DNA of 64,000 bases from Riptortus pedestris (lineage: Eukaryota > Arthropoda > Insecta > Hemiptera > Alydidae), in assembly GCA_019009955.1 (NCBI GenBank), contig CM032228.1, positions 75,317,501 through 75,381,500 of the forward strand, given 5' to 3'. The stretch's first letter is position 1, and every line of letters begins with the position of its first letter. The position numbers and the translations under genes are program-made. This document shows positions 21,959-34,440 of the stretch, one piece after another. The notes below the pieces were generated by a model. It ran no database searches, had not been told where the DNA came from, and saw only the letters and a list, made by a program, of their open reading frames with translations.

Positions 21959-22976
21959 GCACCATCCGTTTTCATCTATGGCCAGGCTGTATTTATCGAG
22001 GAAACAAGGAGGACGAGGCCTTCTCAACATCCGAAACCTATGTCGGTCTCAGGAAGTTAACCTGAGACATTACATAAGATCGAATGATAGCCACGTCTTC
22101 AAAGAAATAGTTAAACTTGATGATGGGTTTACGGCCTTGAACTTGAAATGTAGTAACAATCCTGAAGTTAAAGATGAATCCCACTTTCTTTCAGAATGGC
22201 AAAGTAAGGAACTTCATGGTCGTTACTACAGTCGCCTTTATGACTCGGAGGTAGACTTGGCTTATTCTGTCGCGTGGCTGACGTCTGGAAAGCTGTTTTC
22301 AGAAACAGAAGGTTTCATTACAGCTATCCAAGACCAAGTGATTGCCACCAGATCATACAGACGTCATATCATCAAGGACAGTAGTGTCCTGGACAAATGT
22401 AGGTTATGCAACAAAGCTTATGAGTCCATTCAACATATTACGGCTGGATGTAAAATACTTGCTGGGTCCGAATACTTACAAAGGCACAATAACGTGGCAA
22501 AAGTATACCATCAAGCTCTAGCAGAGAAATTCGGCATGGTAGACAAGAAGGTCGCTTATTATCGCTATATTCCTCAAAAATTATTGGAAAAAGATAATAT
22601 AAAGATGTATTGGGATGAAGCGATGATCACTGACCACACTGTGCACCATAACAAACCGGATATTCTCATTATTGACAAGATCAATAAGACTGCTGATATT
22701 ATTGACATTGCAGTGCCCAAGGATGAGAATATTCGAAAATCCCATGCCGAAAAGCTAAGAAAATATCAAGAATTGGCTATCGAGCTCAAAGAGGTATACA
22801 AACTGAAATCTTCCATAGTTACGCCTATTATAGTAAGTTCAAATGGACTCGTGCCAAAAACAACGATAGCAGGCACCAAGAACTTGAAACTGCCAACAGC
22901 AATTATAAAAGAAGCACAGCAAGGGGTACTTCTTGATACTGCTAGAATCGTGCGAAAATTTTTAAATTCCCCATAA
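21957..22976 (+). CDS. C-terminal region of an R2/R4-type LINE protein with restriction-like endonuclease
   Basis: Open for 339 codons, the longest intact frame here. It is the C-terminal third of a roughly 1000-aa LINE protein, starting in the post-RT region (LYLSRKQGGRGLLNI, residues 11-25). A CCHC zinc motif follows at residues 146-163, CRLCNKAYESIQHITAGC. The PD-(D/E)XK-type endonuclease core comes next: KPDILIIDK (about residues 234-242) and DIIDIAVP (about 246-253), then a Lys/Tyr-rich helix (EKLRKYQELA). This nuclease nicks the target for target-primed reverse transcription. The start ATG uses the 'AT' of the SINE tail, so it is accidental; the protein is 5'-truncated and lacks the RT. 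The intact frame suggests a recent insertion. The clade (R4/Dong or R2-like) is not settled. Confidence 0.85.
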   Translation: MHHPFSSMARLYLSRKQGGRGLLNIRNLCRSQEVNLRHYIRSNDSHVFKEIVKLDDGFTALNLKCSNNPEVKDESHFLSEWQSKELHGRYYSRLYDSEVDLAYSVAWLTSGKLFSETEGFITAIQDQVIATRSYRRHIIKDSSVLDKCRLCNKAYESIQHITAGCKILAGSEYLQRHNNVAKVYHQALAEKFGMVDKKVAYYRYIPQKLLEKDNIKMYWDEAMITDHTVHHNKPDILIIDKINKTADIIDIAVPKDENIRKSHAEKLRKYQELAIELKEVYKLKSSIVTPIIVSSNGLVPKTTIAGTKNLKLPTAIIKEAQQGVLLDTARIVRKFLNSP

Positions 22977-23100
22977 CATGTCACACAAACTACATATCGG
23001 TTGGATTTTCCCCCGATATTGATTTTACTCCAGTTTTCACTGAGTATAAACCTCCCCCATAATAATATAAATAATTACGATTATTTATATTAAATAATTA
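22977..23100 (+). other. 3' UTR of the R2/R4-type LINE
   Basis: Follows the stop codon with a pyrimidine-rich CCTCCCCCATAATAATATAA end. The AT-rich trinucleotide tail marks the likely 3' terminus near 23060-23100. Confidence 0.5.
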
Positions 23101-25144
23101 TTTTTTTAAAGGTGGTGTGATCTGTCCATAAAATCAATGAAGTGGCCTTAGTTCCAGTAAGCGTTTCCTACATTAAAGCATTTGCCATTACTTCCCTTCT
23201 TCAATACATCGACACGGGTGTCGAATTTTTTAAGGTTTTCGTATCAGTCCGTAGTCAATCGTGTAGCTCTAATGATAACAGTACCATCAAAAATAACGGA
23301 GATCGGATCCAGCCATGTAGAAAAAAAAATCCCAAAAATATAAAATAATTAAATTATTCTTTATTTAATAAAGGGTCTAAAACCTAATGAAATAGAGTAT
23401 TTACACTTAGTGTCCTACCTAAGTTAAGCAATTAATTGGCAGTTATTCTTAAACTTCAATATATCAACTCGGGGCGTCAAATTTGGTGAGTTTTACTTCA
23501 AGGGGAAGTTTATTCGTACTGGGCGGAAGCTGTAGGAGGTGTATCTCAAAAAAGTTTGTAATCATTGATTTTTGGCGCGGGTTATGTATCCACTTTAGTA
23601 GAAAATTATCCTACAGATAACTATTTATTGATTGATTAGTTATTAGAAGTATTTTTTTACATTTCACTTATCGTTCGTTAGCATTAGTTGTTTTCAAAAT
23701 TATTATTATTTTTTTTTTAATGTCTATCTTATTAGATTAGTTTTTTAACTATAATTAACATTACTATATAAATATTTAAATAGTAAAAGAGGTTTGGAGC
23801 CAGGGTGATACCATGTTGAATGCCTACTTCCATATTAAAACGACATAGACGAGGAGAGGGTTGAACAGTCAGACCTCCCATGGGCTCAGAGCTATTCCTA
23901 GATGTAGTTCATGTTTGAAGCCTTCTTCCTGTGAGCTAAACACACGTACTCAGGAAAGTAGAACGCCTATTTTGTCTTAGAGACTTTCTTATTATGAAAA
24001 CGCTATTTCCATAGACCACTTGAAGAGCTCAGGGCCGGAAATAACATTTCATTTTGATGCTACCAGTACACAACGAGTCCATTTTCTCAAATATATGTGC
24101 ATGTGTAAACATATTTGATGGTTAGCCATCCTCTATGTTCATGTAAATGTTTACTTATTTATTAGTTTAGCTAATAATAATAAATGCAATATTTGAATAA
24201 TCAAAAGACATGAAAAAACAAGAAAACGGATTTTTACGGTTTTAGGGATGTTTGCTGGAGAAGTGCCCCAACTCATAAAACGACCGGTACATAACATAGC
24301 TCTTTAAGACCTTTTATGAAACTGTTCAGCTAATGAATATCCTAAGAGGTGTTAGAAAGCATAATTACTCCCATCTGTTTATTTAAAAGTATATAGAAAG
24401 ATGAGCGACTATATCTGTAGCCTTGGAGAATTCCGTTTGTTGCAATGATGAACCAGAGATTATGAAGTGAAATTTTCTGAGCAAATAATGACCTTATAGT
24501 TCCTTACTATCGGTAATATAAATACAAGTACAGCTGGTTGGCCATGATGAGGATAAATGTCAAGTAACAGCAAGTTCATTAATGTTTGCGAAATAAAATA
24601 CTTCTTCATAGAATGCCGAGTTGATTATTTAATAGTCATCTGAACTTCTTGTACGGTACGTCTTCTCGCTAGATATCATTATTTATAAGTTTTTTCCATT
24701 TTTAAATAATTTTTTACTTTGTGGCGTGTAAGCTAGGCCTACATCTGGGAACCGGTAGTAATCAGCATCGAAACAGCGATTCGAAATCAGAAAAAATAAT
24801 GTTTCTTCTTTCCTTACACTGTACACATGCACACATGTATATCATCAAGCTCTGAAGACTACGATTTGTAGATCAGAGGATACTCTTTTCATATTACTAT
24901 ACTCACTGCAATAAAGAATATTTGTTGTCTTGTATACTTATACATATATATTTGTCAATTCTCAACTGTAAGTAACAGGTTGCACGAAAAGCAAAGTATA
25001 TTGTCCTCCTCTTATTTAACATTTATTAATCAGAAATGTCAGATTTTCCTTAAACTTATTTAGTACTTTGAATAAAAAACAGGAGAATTTTTTGTGCATA
25101 ATTATTTGAGCATCTCAACAGTAGTTATCTTGTATTATACTTTT
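23101..25144. other. No recognisable gene
   Basis: Two kilobases of AT-rich sequence without recognisable coding, RNA or repeat signals. Confidence 0.5.
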
Positions 25145-25290
25145 AAACCTAAACTCTTGAGTTCGATTTCCATGTGGGCAATAGGAACTGGGTAAATAAA
25201 ATCCTTAGTCTCATTCGGTATAGAAAAGGGTGATTACTTGTAGATAACCCATCCCGATTATGCTCCGTTGCACAAAGTGGACGATATCAA
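25145..25290 (+). mobile_element. SINE copy 5, 5'-truncated
   Basis: Starts within the tRNA-like head just before box B (GAGTTCGATTTCC) and runs through GTAAATAAAATCC, AAAAGGGTG, GATAACCCATCCCGATTA and CAAAGTGGACG. Confidence 0.75.
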
Positions 25291-25717
25291 ATTACAACTC
25301 AGCTATTTAATTATTATTGCTTCTCCAGCGACACGATTATTTTAGTGTGCTCAGTGAATATTCATACATATACATAAAACGGTGTGTTGTGTAAGTTAAG
25401 TTATTTATTTGTACGCTCATACTTATTTAAGCATCTTTATTCAATGTTGACGAGCTTGAATATGATGTTCTCAGATCTAAAATGCTTGTCAAATGTATTA
25501 AATAATCAGCCAATGACTGTCTTCACAAGTCTGTAAGCAACGTTAAAATTTGTTTCCTCCTTTATTTTATTTTCATGCATGTCTCATTCTCTCATCCACC
25601 TGTTACTTTTTTTTGTGTGTTTCTAGTGGTGGAAGAGCAACTGCTTCTCGGCCCCTGTGAACGCCCATAACAAAGGATCCTGCTGAAGTTTATTATTTGA
25701 CACAATTTGTTTTTATT
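25291..25717. other. No recognisable gene
   Basis: Gap between two oppositely oriented SINE fragments. Nothing recognised. Confidence 0.5.
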
Positions 25718-25812
25718 ATATACGTCCACTTTATGTAATTAGGCTAATCGGGACGGGTTATCTACAGGTCACCACCCTTTTCTAGTCAGGGTGGGCTCAA
25801 GGAGTTTATTTG
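25718..25812 (-). mobile_element. SINE copy 6, 3' fragment
   Basis: On plus it reads ACGTCCACTTTATG, GGCTAATCGGGACGGGTTAT, CTACAGGTCACCACCCTTTT and GGAGTTTATTTGAC, the reverse complement of the SINE 3' half. It is among the better preserved copies. Confidence 0.8.
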
Positions 25813-27449
25813 ACATTATAGAATTGTATTAGTCTAAACGCCTTCAGTCTGCTTCCGGAAACGTGGTGTATCCGATTTCGCGCCCAATATGACACTGAAT
25901 GGCTTTCTGGGTCTACTCTTAAAGGCATCAAGAGGATAGCAGAGAGGTCAAAGTAAGCCTATAACTGTTAAGAGTACCATCAGCCAGTTTGAGTAAAATA
26001 CAATTTAATGGAATTCTGGTATTAACTGATTGACATAGGCCAATGAGGAGCTTGAAGAAGGAGTAGAACCTAAGGACTACGACACATTCATTTAAGAGAG
26101 CCATTTTATTTCCTCTTCAAAAGTTTTGTATGCATAAATTTGCTCATATATTTCAGGGAATTTGTATTCATTAATTGCCTCGTCTTATTCTGATTGTCCG
26201 CAACCAAGGTCGCACGTAGGATGTAATTACTGCAGGGTTTCGCCAATCATAAGATCAAAGAAGAACCGAAAGGAATAAGAGCGTTTGCTGAGTGATCAAA
26301 ATTTTAATCAGAGTCTAGCTGATTAGATTCGAAGAATTAATTTTCTCCCTTCGCGCTTTGAATTCATATTGTATATTAGGTGTGAGGAGGCATCCTGCGA
26401 CAAGTACGAGGACGGCCTGAACAAAATGGTTGATTGACAAACAGAGTACGTGGAGAGCGGATGAGTGAAGCCATTAATAATCAGTAAGAAAGAGCTTAAT
26501 GATTCAAATATCCTGAGCTCGGAGTGAGGAGAGAGAATGCTGAGGGGAGAAGTACATATAGGGAGCGTTCAAGGGGCTGGGTTCGTGACCAGCATTCGGC
26601 ACTGGTGGGGGAAACCACGCCACTCCAGACAGCGCGGTGCCAGCTCCCCTCCCCTCTTTCCACCTCCCCACCCTCACACCCTCTCTCTCTCGCACCATCA
26701 CACTATCTCTCTCTCACTCTCTCGGAATCTATTTTCTTTGTAACCAGGCTATGCCCACTCCAGCCACACCTCTATTCAACATCCTCCGCAGCCTAAACGG
26801 AGCTCCACATTTAACAAAACTAGTAGATTCGGGGGTCAGTGGCCTCACTCTATAGAGAACCCCAATTCACAGGACCTGGACTCAGAGCTTTCGCTGAATT
26901 TACTCCACTGTAGGTATGACGTGGGATTCTGGGGCCAATACAACAGTTCAGTCATACAGATAAATATATGTTTAGTTGCTAACAGGGAGATAGAAGTATC
27001 AACTTTTACATCTGTAGAGAAGCAATTGATATTTTAATTGCTCTGTAGTTGGTTTAACTAGTACATTTTTGTATTATTACTCTTTTACCAAGTACAAATA
27101 CAGAATAATTACACAGAGTACGTTTTATACATCATCAAAATCTAAAAGCGCCGTCATTTAGTTGGAATCATTCAGTTCTTTCGGAAGCAACTCTATATTT
27201 CCCCCTATACCAACCCTAAATCCACTAATTGTCAAAAAGCCGTTCTCTCCCCCCTACCTCCAAAACCTTAACTTTACTCAGAATGTATGGAAGGCGTTGG
27301 GTCTCAATGCATTGAGTTATGAATTTTCTGGACTAACGATTCAATAATTTTGTACAAATACAAAATACATTTTTCTAAAACCGATATATAAGGTGAGTTA
27401 TTTGTTTATTTTCAGTAATACTCCACTCCTAAATGAAAATCTTTGCTTT
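25813..27449. other. No gene; GC-richer island at 26370-26900
   Basis: The segment 26370-26900 is clearly richer in G and C than its surroundings, with CACTCCAGACAGCGCGGTGC and a CT-rich microsatellite near 26680-26720. Overlapping frames here are low-complexity and not recognised as protein. It may be a non-coding host segment (for example a promoter or untranslated exon) or a relic repeat; the sequence does not decide. Confidence 0.3.
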
Positions 27450-27502
27450 ACGAAAATCGCGTCATGAATTCACCCCAATAGCTGATTTCCCCTTTAAGGA
27501 GG
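27450..27502 (-). mobile_element. HINE copy E, 5'-end fragment
   Basis: 'GAAAATCGCGTCATGA' and 'AATAGCTGATTTCCCCTTTA' match the 5' end of the family in reverse orientation. The remainder is missing or unrecognisable. Confidence 0.6.
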
Positions 27503-28432
27503 TTAAACAATGCTAAATTGGCAATTAAACGAATTAAATTCAAAGTAAATGTATGAATATAGACATGGGTTGGTACGGTTAGATGAAATCTCTCGCATGT
27601 GGATTGTAAGTAAAACAAAATAATAATTCATTTTCCTATAAGGGAATTAAATAAAATCATGTTGAAAACCAACTACACAAAAAAAGAAATTAGTCCATTT
27701 CATTATTGTATCGTACTGACTGAATGCAAGCAAAAATGAGTAAAACATTACAGAGTTTCAAAATATCCCAAATGGTGTGAATATGCACATATCATCCGCG
27801 TTTCGTAGCTATGCAGTAAAGCATTAATTAACTTCGCCATAGAAGTAGTAATCTAATATTGTACAAAATCTCTACAAGACCAATAGTTACGTAGGTATTA
27901 CGGTCAAACGTGCAAAATACCAAAGGAACGAGTTCCATCTTGGTCTGGAAGGGAAGAATCCTTAAAAAAAATATATTTGACGCCGCGAAGGAGCATCACA
28001 AATGGAGATGTGAGGATAAACGTTAATATAATTTAGTTGAATGAGAAACCCGATATCTCTTACCAAGATGTGGTTATCGATTGTATTGGTCGAATCGCTT
28101 TGAGGGAAAGGAACTCTTCAGGATGTCCCAAAAAAATGTTTCACGACCAAATAGGTGGTTGAGGAAAAACAGTCTGTGCAAAATGGCTGTACAACATGGG
28201 GGGACCCTCTCCTTGTCGAAATTTTCACTTAGAACATGCCAGTGGGTCAAGACTGGAGGGTAGATTAAAGTTATGTAGTGTTAGGCTAATACCTAACATG
28301 TGTCAACCTATGGCAGGCTACAGGCTACGAAGGGATGGTCATGATAGATAGATTTTATTGGCTAATATATACATATTTTAGCCTGAGTCTGGCCCATTTA
28401 GTGTTAGTAATCTTACAAGTAATTTACAAAAC
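27503..28432. other. No recognisable gene
   Basis: Chance frames only. A 60-codon frame at 28081 lacks recognisable motifs. Confidence 0.45.

Positions 28433-28491
<59 letters not shown>
28433..28491. repeat. (TA)n microsatellite
   Basis: TA run directly abutting the 5' end of Helitron copy 3, as if the element had landed at its edge. Confidence 0.9.
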
Positions 28492-28494
<3 letters not shown>

Positions 28495-28495
28495 A

Positions 28496-30704
28496 TCTAT
28501 ATATATATAAAATTGTAACCTCTGTCTGTACATTGATTTTTTTCGCGAAATTTCACGATAACTTTTCGTTTCACATGTCATAGACACCATAACTGCATTT
28601 TGTTTCTTTGGTGTCTGTTTGTTTGTTTGTTTGTTTGTTTATTTGTTTGTTTGTTTGTTACCTTTTCACGCATAAACGGCTGAACCGAATTTTATGAAAC
28701 TTGGAATGTGTATTACTACTAACCCAACTTAGAGTTTAGGCTATATTAATATTCTCTGAGACGAACAGGAGTGGGGGTTATAAGAAAGGCCTGAAATTAA
28801 AAATAGCGATATTTCGTTTCCTATTGGTTTTTTGGCAAATATGCATATAACAAAAGTTGTTTATTTTGTTATTTAGGGTAACTTTTGTTATATACACTTT
28901 TTTCGTATACCGAACTATAAAGGTGTTATACGCTAAAAATTATAGCGGGAGTCAACAATTTTATTTGGCACAAAGACTAAACCGAACTAAATAAAACTCG
29001 GTATCTGTATTAGCACTAACGCCTTCCTTATAATAAGCCATACAAACATTTCTAGGGACGGGCAGGAGTGGGGGTTATAAGGGACGCCTGAAATTAAAAA
29101 TAGTGATATTCCGTTTCCTATTGGTGTTTCGGCAAATAAGCACATAACAAAAGTTGTTTATTTTGTTATTTAGAGAAACTTTTGTTATATACACTATCGT
29201 CGAATACCGAATTATAAAGGCGTTATACGCTAAAAATTATAGCGGGTGTCAAGAATATTATTTGGCACAAAAGAGTCCACCGAACTAAATAAAACTCGGT
29301 ATGTTTATTATCTCTGACACCTTAATTATCATAAGCCATACCAATATTTCTAGGGACGGGCAGGAGTGGGGGTTATAAGGGAGGCCTGAAATTAAAAATA
29401 GCTATATTTCTTTTTCTACTGGTTTTTCTGCAAATATGCACATGGCAAAAGTTGTTTATTTTGTTATTTAAAGTAACTTTGGTTATATTCACTTTTGCTG
29501 TATAACATAAACGAAATATGCGTTAAAAACTAAAGCGGAAGACAACAATTTTGTTGAGCACAAACGATTGAACCGAATTTAACAAAACTTGGTATGCGAA
29601 TTAGCATTAAATCTTCCGTGATTATAAGCTACATTAAAATGTTTAGGTTCAAACGGGAGTGGGGGTTATAAGACAGGCCTGAGATAAAAATTCGCAATTT
29701 TCATTTTCTATTTTTTTTTCGGCTAACGTGCACATAGCAAAAGTTGTTTACTTTTGTTATTTAAAGTAACTTTTGTTGTATTCACTTTTGCCGTAAATGA
29801 AGTTAATACGGCATATACGCTAAAACCATAATGGTAGTCATTAATTTTATTAGTGCTTATTTAAGTGTTTTTAATAAATGCATATTATTACAAAAGATGT
29901 TATGTTTTAGTCTTATATGATAGTTGCAAGTATGATTCGGATTAGTGAGCTTATAAATCTCCGTCGCCTCCTCATTTATTTATTTATTCTCCCTATAAAT
30001 TTGTTATTTATTTCTAATAGAATATAAACTATAAGAGCATTTCTGGTATTTAATATGTACTCGATATGAATGTTTAAAGTATTACTAGGTTGTAGGGGGG
30101 CTCTCTTCCCCTCATCTAGCTTTTTGAACATAAATGAAATTATGTTTAGGGATCTATTATTTAGTTCCGTAAGGGAGATAAATTATTAAAATAATATTCT
30201 GAATCAATATTCTAAGGAAAACAACGATGATAACGCTCCTGCGAGAGCGGAAATGAACGGGAGGTAATTGAGTTTAGTTATTTCCTGTGGAATGCTGCCA
30301 CGACGGAAAGTGATTTCCACTGAGGCTTACTAATACGAATATAATCTTATGTATAAAACTATGCTAAAACTATATGTGCTTGGTTTGATTTTTGGCAGGA
30401 AATATGTTCATTATAGAAGATATTTAATTGTGATAAATGCTACCCATGATTATGGTCTGAATTATTCAAAAACCGTGAGTCAAAAAGCCGTGAGGGATAA
30501 ATTAGGAACCCATTTTCATATATTCTTCAAAACTAAAATTTCTATTCTATTAACCCTGAAAGTTACACTTTAGGATTGGCTGTTTTGAAAAAACAATACA
30601 TCGTGAAGGGAAGTGCAATTGTACACATTGAAGTCTTGCTATAAAAATACAATCATTAGTCAGTCAGCAATGATTTCCCGGGCATCGCCGGGTACCTTAG
30701 CTAG
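28496..30704 (+). mobile_element. Non-autonomous Helitron, copy 3 (largest)
   Basis: It starts TCTATATATATATAAAATTG at 28496 after an A. It ends with the hairpin CCCGGGCATCGCCGGG and TACCTTAGCTAG at 30704 before a T. The interior has a (GTTT)n stretch at about 28616-28660 and four tandem units of about 295 bp, each marked by AGGAGTGGGGGTTATAAG or close (near 28770, 29067, 29360 and 29650). The ends are nearly identical to copy 2, but the unit number differs. No RepHel coding is present; frames after 30300 are short and unrecognised. Confidence 0.9.
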
Positions 30705-31239
30705 TATATATATAAGAACTAATGACATAATATTAACCTACTACAATAAAATAATACATTTTACATTTTTTTTTTTTTTATTAAATGTTTTCAGGTACTT
30801 AAACTTCTAAAATTCTTTATAATTTAATCTGATTAGTACTATTCAACATATACGTATTTACATTTGTTCATTTGTTTACTGTGACGCATTAATTGACTTC
30901 GTAGGACATTTCAAAATTATAGGGTTTAATTTTCAAGATAATGGTATAAACTATGTCGTTGCCTAGTTGCATACTGCTGACAGGAATGAGTAAATCCAAG
31001 GGATGTCCATGACAAGCTATCAACTCTGCCCTTAAGTGTTGTCTTTATACATGCCTTTTTTGGTGTGAATGTAATTTTCCTCATGATACCTCTATTGCTG
31101 GATGCTTTGATGAAGAAGACTATGGGAAACCACTGCAGTCCTAGTGATCCTCTTGAGCAACTTCTTCAAGGGATCAACTACTAGCTGTAGCCTGTAGGTG
31201 CTACAACATTTGAGAATACTTGTAAAGAACAAGGTTTTT
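30705..31239. other. No recognisable gene
   Basis: AT-rich, with a poly-T run near 30768. Nothing recognised. Confidence 0.5.
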
Positions 31240-31589
31240 TTTTAATACAAAAGCAATTCCCCAGAAAATATTTTTAGTAGTGATTTCCACACATCCTTGA
31301 AACAGGAATACACTAATACAAAAAAGTTTAATGTTGGGGCTGTTTAAACCGAGCAGGTGTTTCCGTTTAATGAATGAACCACTGATGATAGCATCTCATA
31401 TTTTGTTACTATTTGTCCTTTAGTTAGGACGCATTGAACACAATAGGAGAAATTTCAGGGAATACAATATTAAGGGTCTATAAATGTGGTAACTGTGAAT
31501 GCATTTGATATACATGTTTGAAACGTAATTTCATAACAAATTAAAAACGTATTAAAAATTGAAGAGGTAGTAAGAAATTCATTCATATT
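31240..31589 (+). repeat. Duplicated segment, copy 1 left part
   Basis: Aligns by eye with about 36478-36830: shared CCAGAAAATA, TCATCTCATATTTT-like, CTATAAATGTG and TTAAAAATTGAA blocks in the same order. The match resumes after the HINE at 32539. Divergence looks high, so the duplication is old. Confidence 0.65.
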
Positions 31590-31695
31590 AGCAGATTTCC
31601 CCTAAGGAAACTCATCTATTAATGTTGTACTCATGATGCGATTTTCAAAACATTTCTTCAAATGTCAATCAATCCTTCCCAGGAAATGAAGTCCG

Positions 31696-31743
<48 letters not shown>

Positions 31744-32538
31744 TGTGTGTGTGTCTGCTAACTCTCTAGCGGTCGCAATTTTGGTTTGATCGTTACCAAA
31801 CTACATATTTACTGTTAATGGCTGAAATCAGACTAGTGGGAGGGGCAGAATTTTGAAAATTCAAAATATCCCTGTTATTCGGATCGAAAAATCATAAATA
31901 AACAATCTTGTTTGTAAGTTTAATGCCCTATAAATGCTGTTCTATATATATTTTCTGAATCAAGAATATTAACAAAGATATTTGGATTTTTGGTCTTCGG
32001 CTTTCAGTAAACCCCCATTCCTACTTATGTCAAATTAACAATAAGCTGTTCTATCATGAAACACTTCATCCCACAGGTAAAACCATATAAGGTTTTCGTT
32101 AAACTTTTGCTCTGTGAGATACATTCAACTATGTTGTAATGACGTCATGATTTAAGGTTTTTCGTTCTTTACTCAAAAATATTTACTTTACCAATACCAT
32201 CCTCGACAATTGACAGTTTAAGTAAACAATAAAGATTGTATTCGTTGTTAGCTGCAATCGGACCTGGAATGGTGGGGGTTTAGAAGGGGGGGGGGATTCA
32301 AAAATATGTCCGTTACTATGCCAGGTCTTAAAATGTTATAGAACCAAACTTACTAAACTATTGATGCTCTACAATTGTTGTTCTATGCATTTCAACGTAA
32401 CTCAAGTATTAACCAAGTTATTCGTACTTTCTTGTTTTCTGCCGTCAGCAGTCCCTCCTTGTACCAGTCAGTTTGGTGAATTATACCAGTACCTGGGAAA
32501 TCTGCTTAGTTTACGCAGGCCCCGCGTGACGGACTTTT
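31590..32538 (+). mobile_element. HINE copy F, with a paralogous empty site
   Basis: The 5' end AGCAGATTTCCCCTAAGG is at 31590. A (TA)n then (TG)n core lies at about 31700-31755. The 3' end is the subterminal repeat GGGAAATCTGCTTAG, the hairpin ACGCAGGCCCCGCGT and a GACGGACTTTT tail at 32538. It is a long-subfamily member with an added interior shared with the copy at 55923 (CAGTAAACCCCCA). It interrupts a duplicated host segment whose other copy (about 36830) lacks it. A G-run is at 32286-32295. Confidence 0.85.
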
Positions 32539-32720
32539 ATAAGCATTATATTCGATATATCTTTTCCGCCAGCCATTAACAATATAAGATAATTAGCATT
32601 CCCAAATGCTGAATGAGAATTCAAGTTCTTTGGGGTAAATGTGAATGCTATGGAGGGAATAGCAATTGAAATATCTGGTGAAAGCACTGAATGACCGCTA
32701 GGAGGATTTTTCGGCCTGAA
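32539..32720 (+). repeat. Duplicated segment, copy 1 right part
   Basis: TAAGCAT, TTAACAATATA, TAGCATTC and GGGTAAATGTGAATGC match 36832-36925 in order, continuing the left part across the HINE. Confidence 0.65.
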
Positions 32721-32808
32721 GTAATTTCGTTAAAACGTTATAATGGTGCACAAAAGTAAATCAATTTGGAAATTAGATGTTGGTCAGTGGGTGACTAAAT
32801 GGATTTCT

Positions 32809-32926
32809 AGCAGATTTCCCTTAAGGAAAATCAGCTATTGAGGTCGTACTCATGACGCGATTTTCGAAAAATTTCTTCAAATGTCCATCGATTCTACCTA
32901 GGAGATGACGAAAATGAGGTCCGTTC

Positions 32927-33000
<74 letters not shown>

Positions 33001-33646
33001 CTGTTATCGCTCTAGCGGTCGCAAATTTTGTTTAATCGTTACGAAACTCGATATTTAACCGTTTTATGTATAAAGACAGATCAAGTTCGTTAATGGCTGA
33101 AATCGGACCAGAAGGGGGGGGAGGGGGTTTAGAGGGGGAGTTTTGAAAATTCAAAATATCTCCGTTATTATGCATCGGATCGAAAACTTCTATAGAAGCA
33201 ATCTTATTGCTAATTAAATTTACTATAATTATTGTCATATACATTTATTCTCTATCTTGAATATTAACCGAGATATTTGCATTTTTATGAAGTCTGTGGT
33301 GTTTCCGTCATTACTCGGGTGAGGTGGAAGCTTCTTCTAATCTTAGCTGTCGTTTCTAACCTTAACTTACCTTCGTTACTTTGTGAGATTTATGCAAATA
33401 CGTTCTGTTCACCCCCCCCTTCTTTAGTTCTTGAACTACTAAAATTTGAGTTATTAAAATATAAATTATTCTTACAATTCAGAAGCCGTTTCAGTTGAGA
33501 ATTTATTTTAATTAACTGAAAGGTTTCTCATTACCGTTTGTATTTAATCACGGTGGTATTGTGTTACCAGTATGCATATTTCTCTATTGTATAACTTCAC
33601 GTGGGAAATCTCCTTAGTTTACGCAGCCCCTGCGTGACGGACTTTT
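32809..33646 (+). mobile_element. HINE copy G (full length)
   Basis: The 5' end is AGCAGATTTCCCTTAAGG. The central (TA)n core is at about 32935-32996. The subterminal inverted repeat GGGAAATCTCCTTAG, the hairpin ACGCAGCCCCTGCGT and a GACGGACTTTT tail follow. The interior near 33260-33560 shares blocks with copy B (such as TTGTGAGATTTATGCAAATA). It is a good reference copy. No protein-coding capacity. Confidence 0.85.
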
Positions 33647-34087
33647 ATCAGATTCCGTTGCCGTAGAGGACTGTGTTGAGGCAGTGCAGAGAGTCGAGGG
33701 AGTAGAAGACCCAGTTTAAAGCGTAACAAAGCAACAGGTAGAGAGGCGGCTATTGTGATGGCAGACTGCCTGGTGCCGTCCCTACCTCCCTCTCTTCTTA
33801 CTTCACTTCGTATATCTAACGCTCTTAGTCTTTTATTCCCTTCTCATCTATAGTACTTTTAAACTATCCGCCAGGTTATGCTTACAATATTTTGTATAAT
33901 GCTAAGATTGAATTCATAATCATGTATTAACTGGCTCAGGGCCAATCAACACTTGAAAGAAGATGAAGCGCTACACAGAGAAATAAATACATTCCTCCTT
34001 CAAGTCCGAAAAAAAACGTAATTTGACTATTTCAACTTGAGATATTTTGAAACACTTGTAATGTGTTAGGTTTTATTGACAAATACA
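33647..34087. other. No recognisable gene
   Basis: Slightly GC-richer at 33650-33800 with a CCCTCTC-type stretch. No domain or repeat assigned. Confidence 0.4.
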
Positions 34088-34440
34088 AAAAAGTACGTCA
34101 CTCAGGGGCTGCGTTAACTAAACAGGTTTCCCATGTGCGCCACGTATTTGCATTTATTTCAAAACTTCAAAGTTCAATGAGAACAATATTTGGTATTTAA
34201 GCTTCAAATAAAGTGCTTCGTAACATAATAGAATACTGTTAATATGAGATGAGTAGCAGTGGGGCTTTACTAAAGACCGAAAACTAAAAAAAGCAAATAT
34301 CTCAGTTAATAATCAAAATAGTGAAAGCATGTACATAGCAATATTTATAGAACATTTACAATAAGATTGGTTCTACACAATTTTTCGATCCGAAACATAA
34401 TAACGGATATATTAAGATTTTTCGAAATTCTCGAAATACT
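34088..34440 (-). mobile_element. HINE copy H, 5'-truncated
   Basis: The 3' end on minus is decayed but clear (on plus, AAGTACGTCACTCAGGGGCT, then AACAGGTTTCCCATGTG). The interior GCAAATATCTCAGTTAATAA and ATTTTTCGATCCGA blocks match copies B and G. It breaks off before the microsatellite. Confidence 0.65.
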
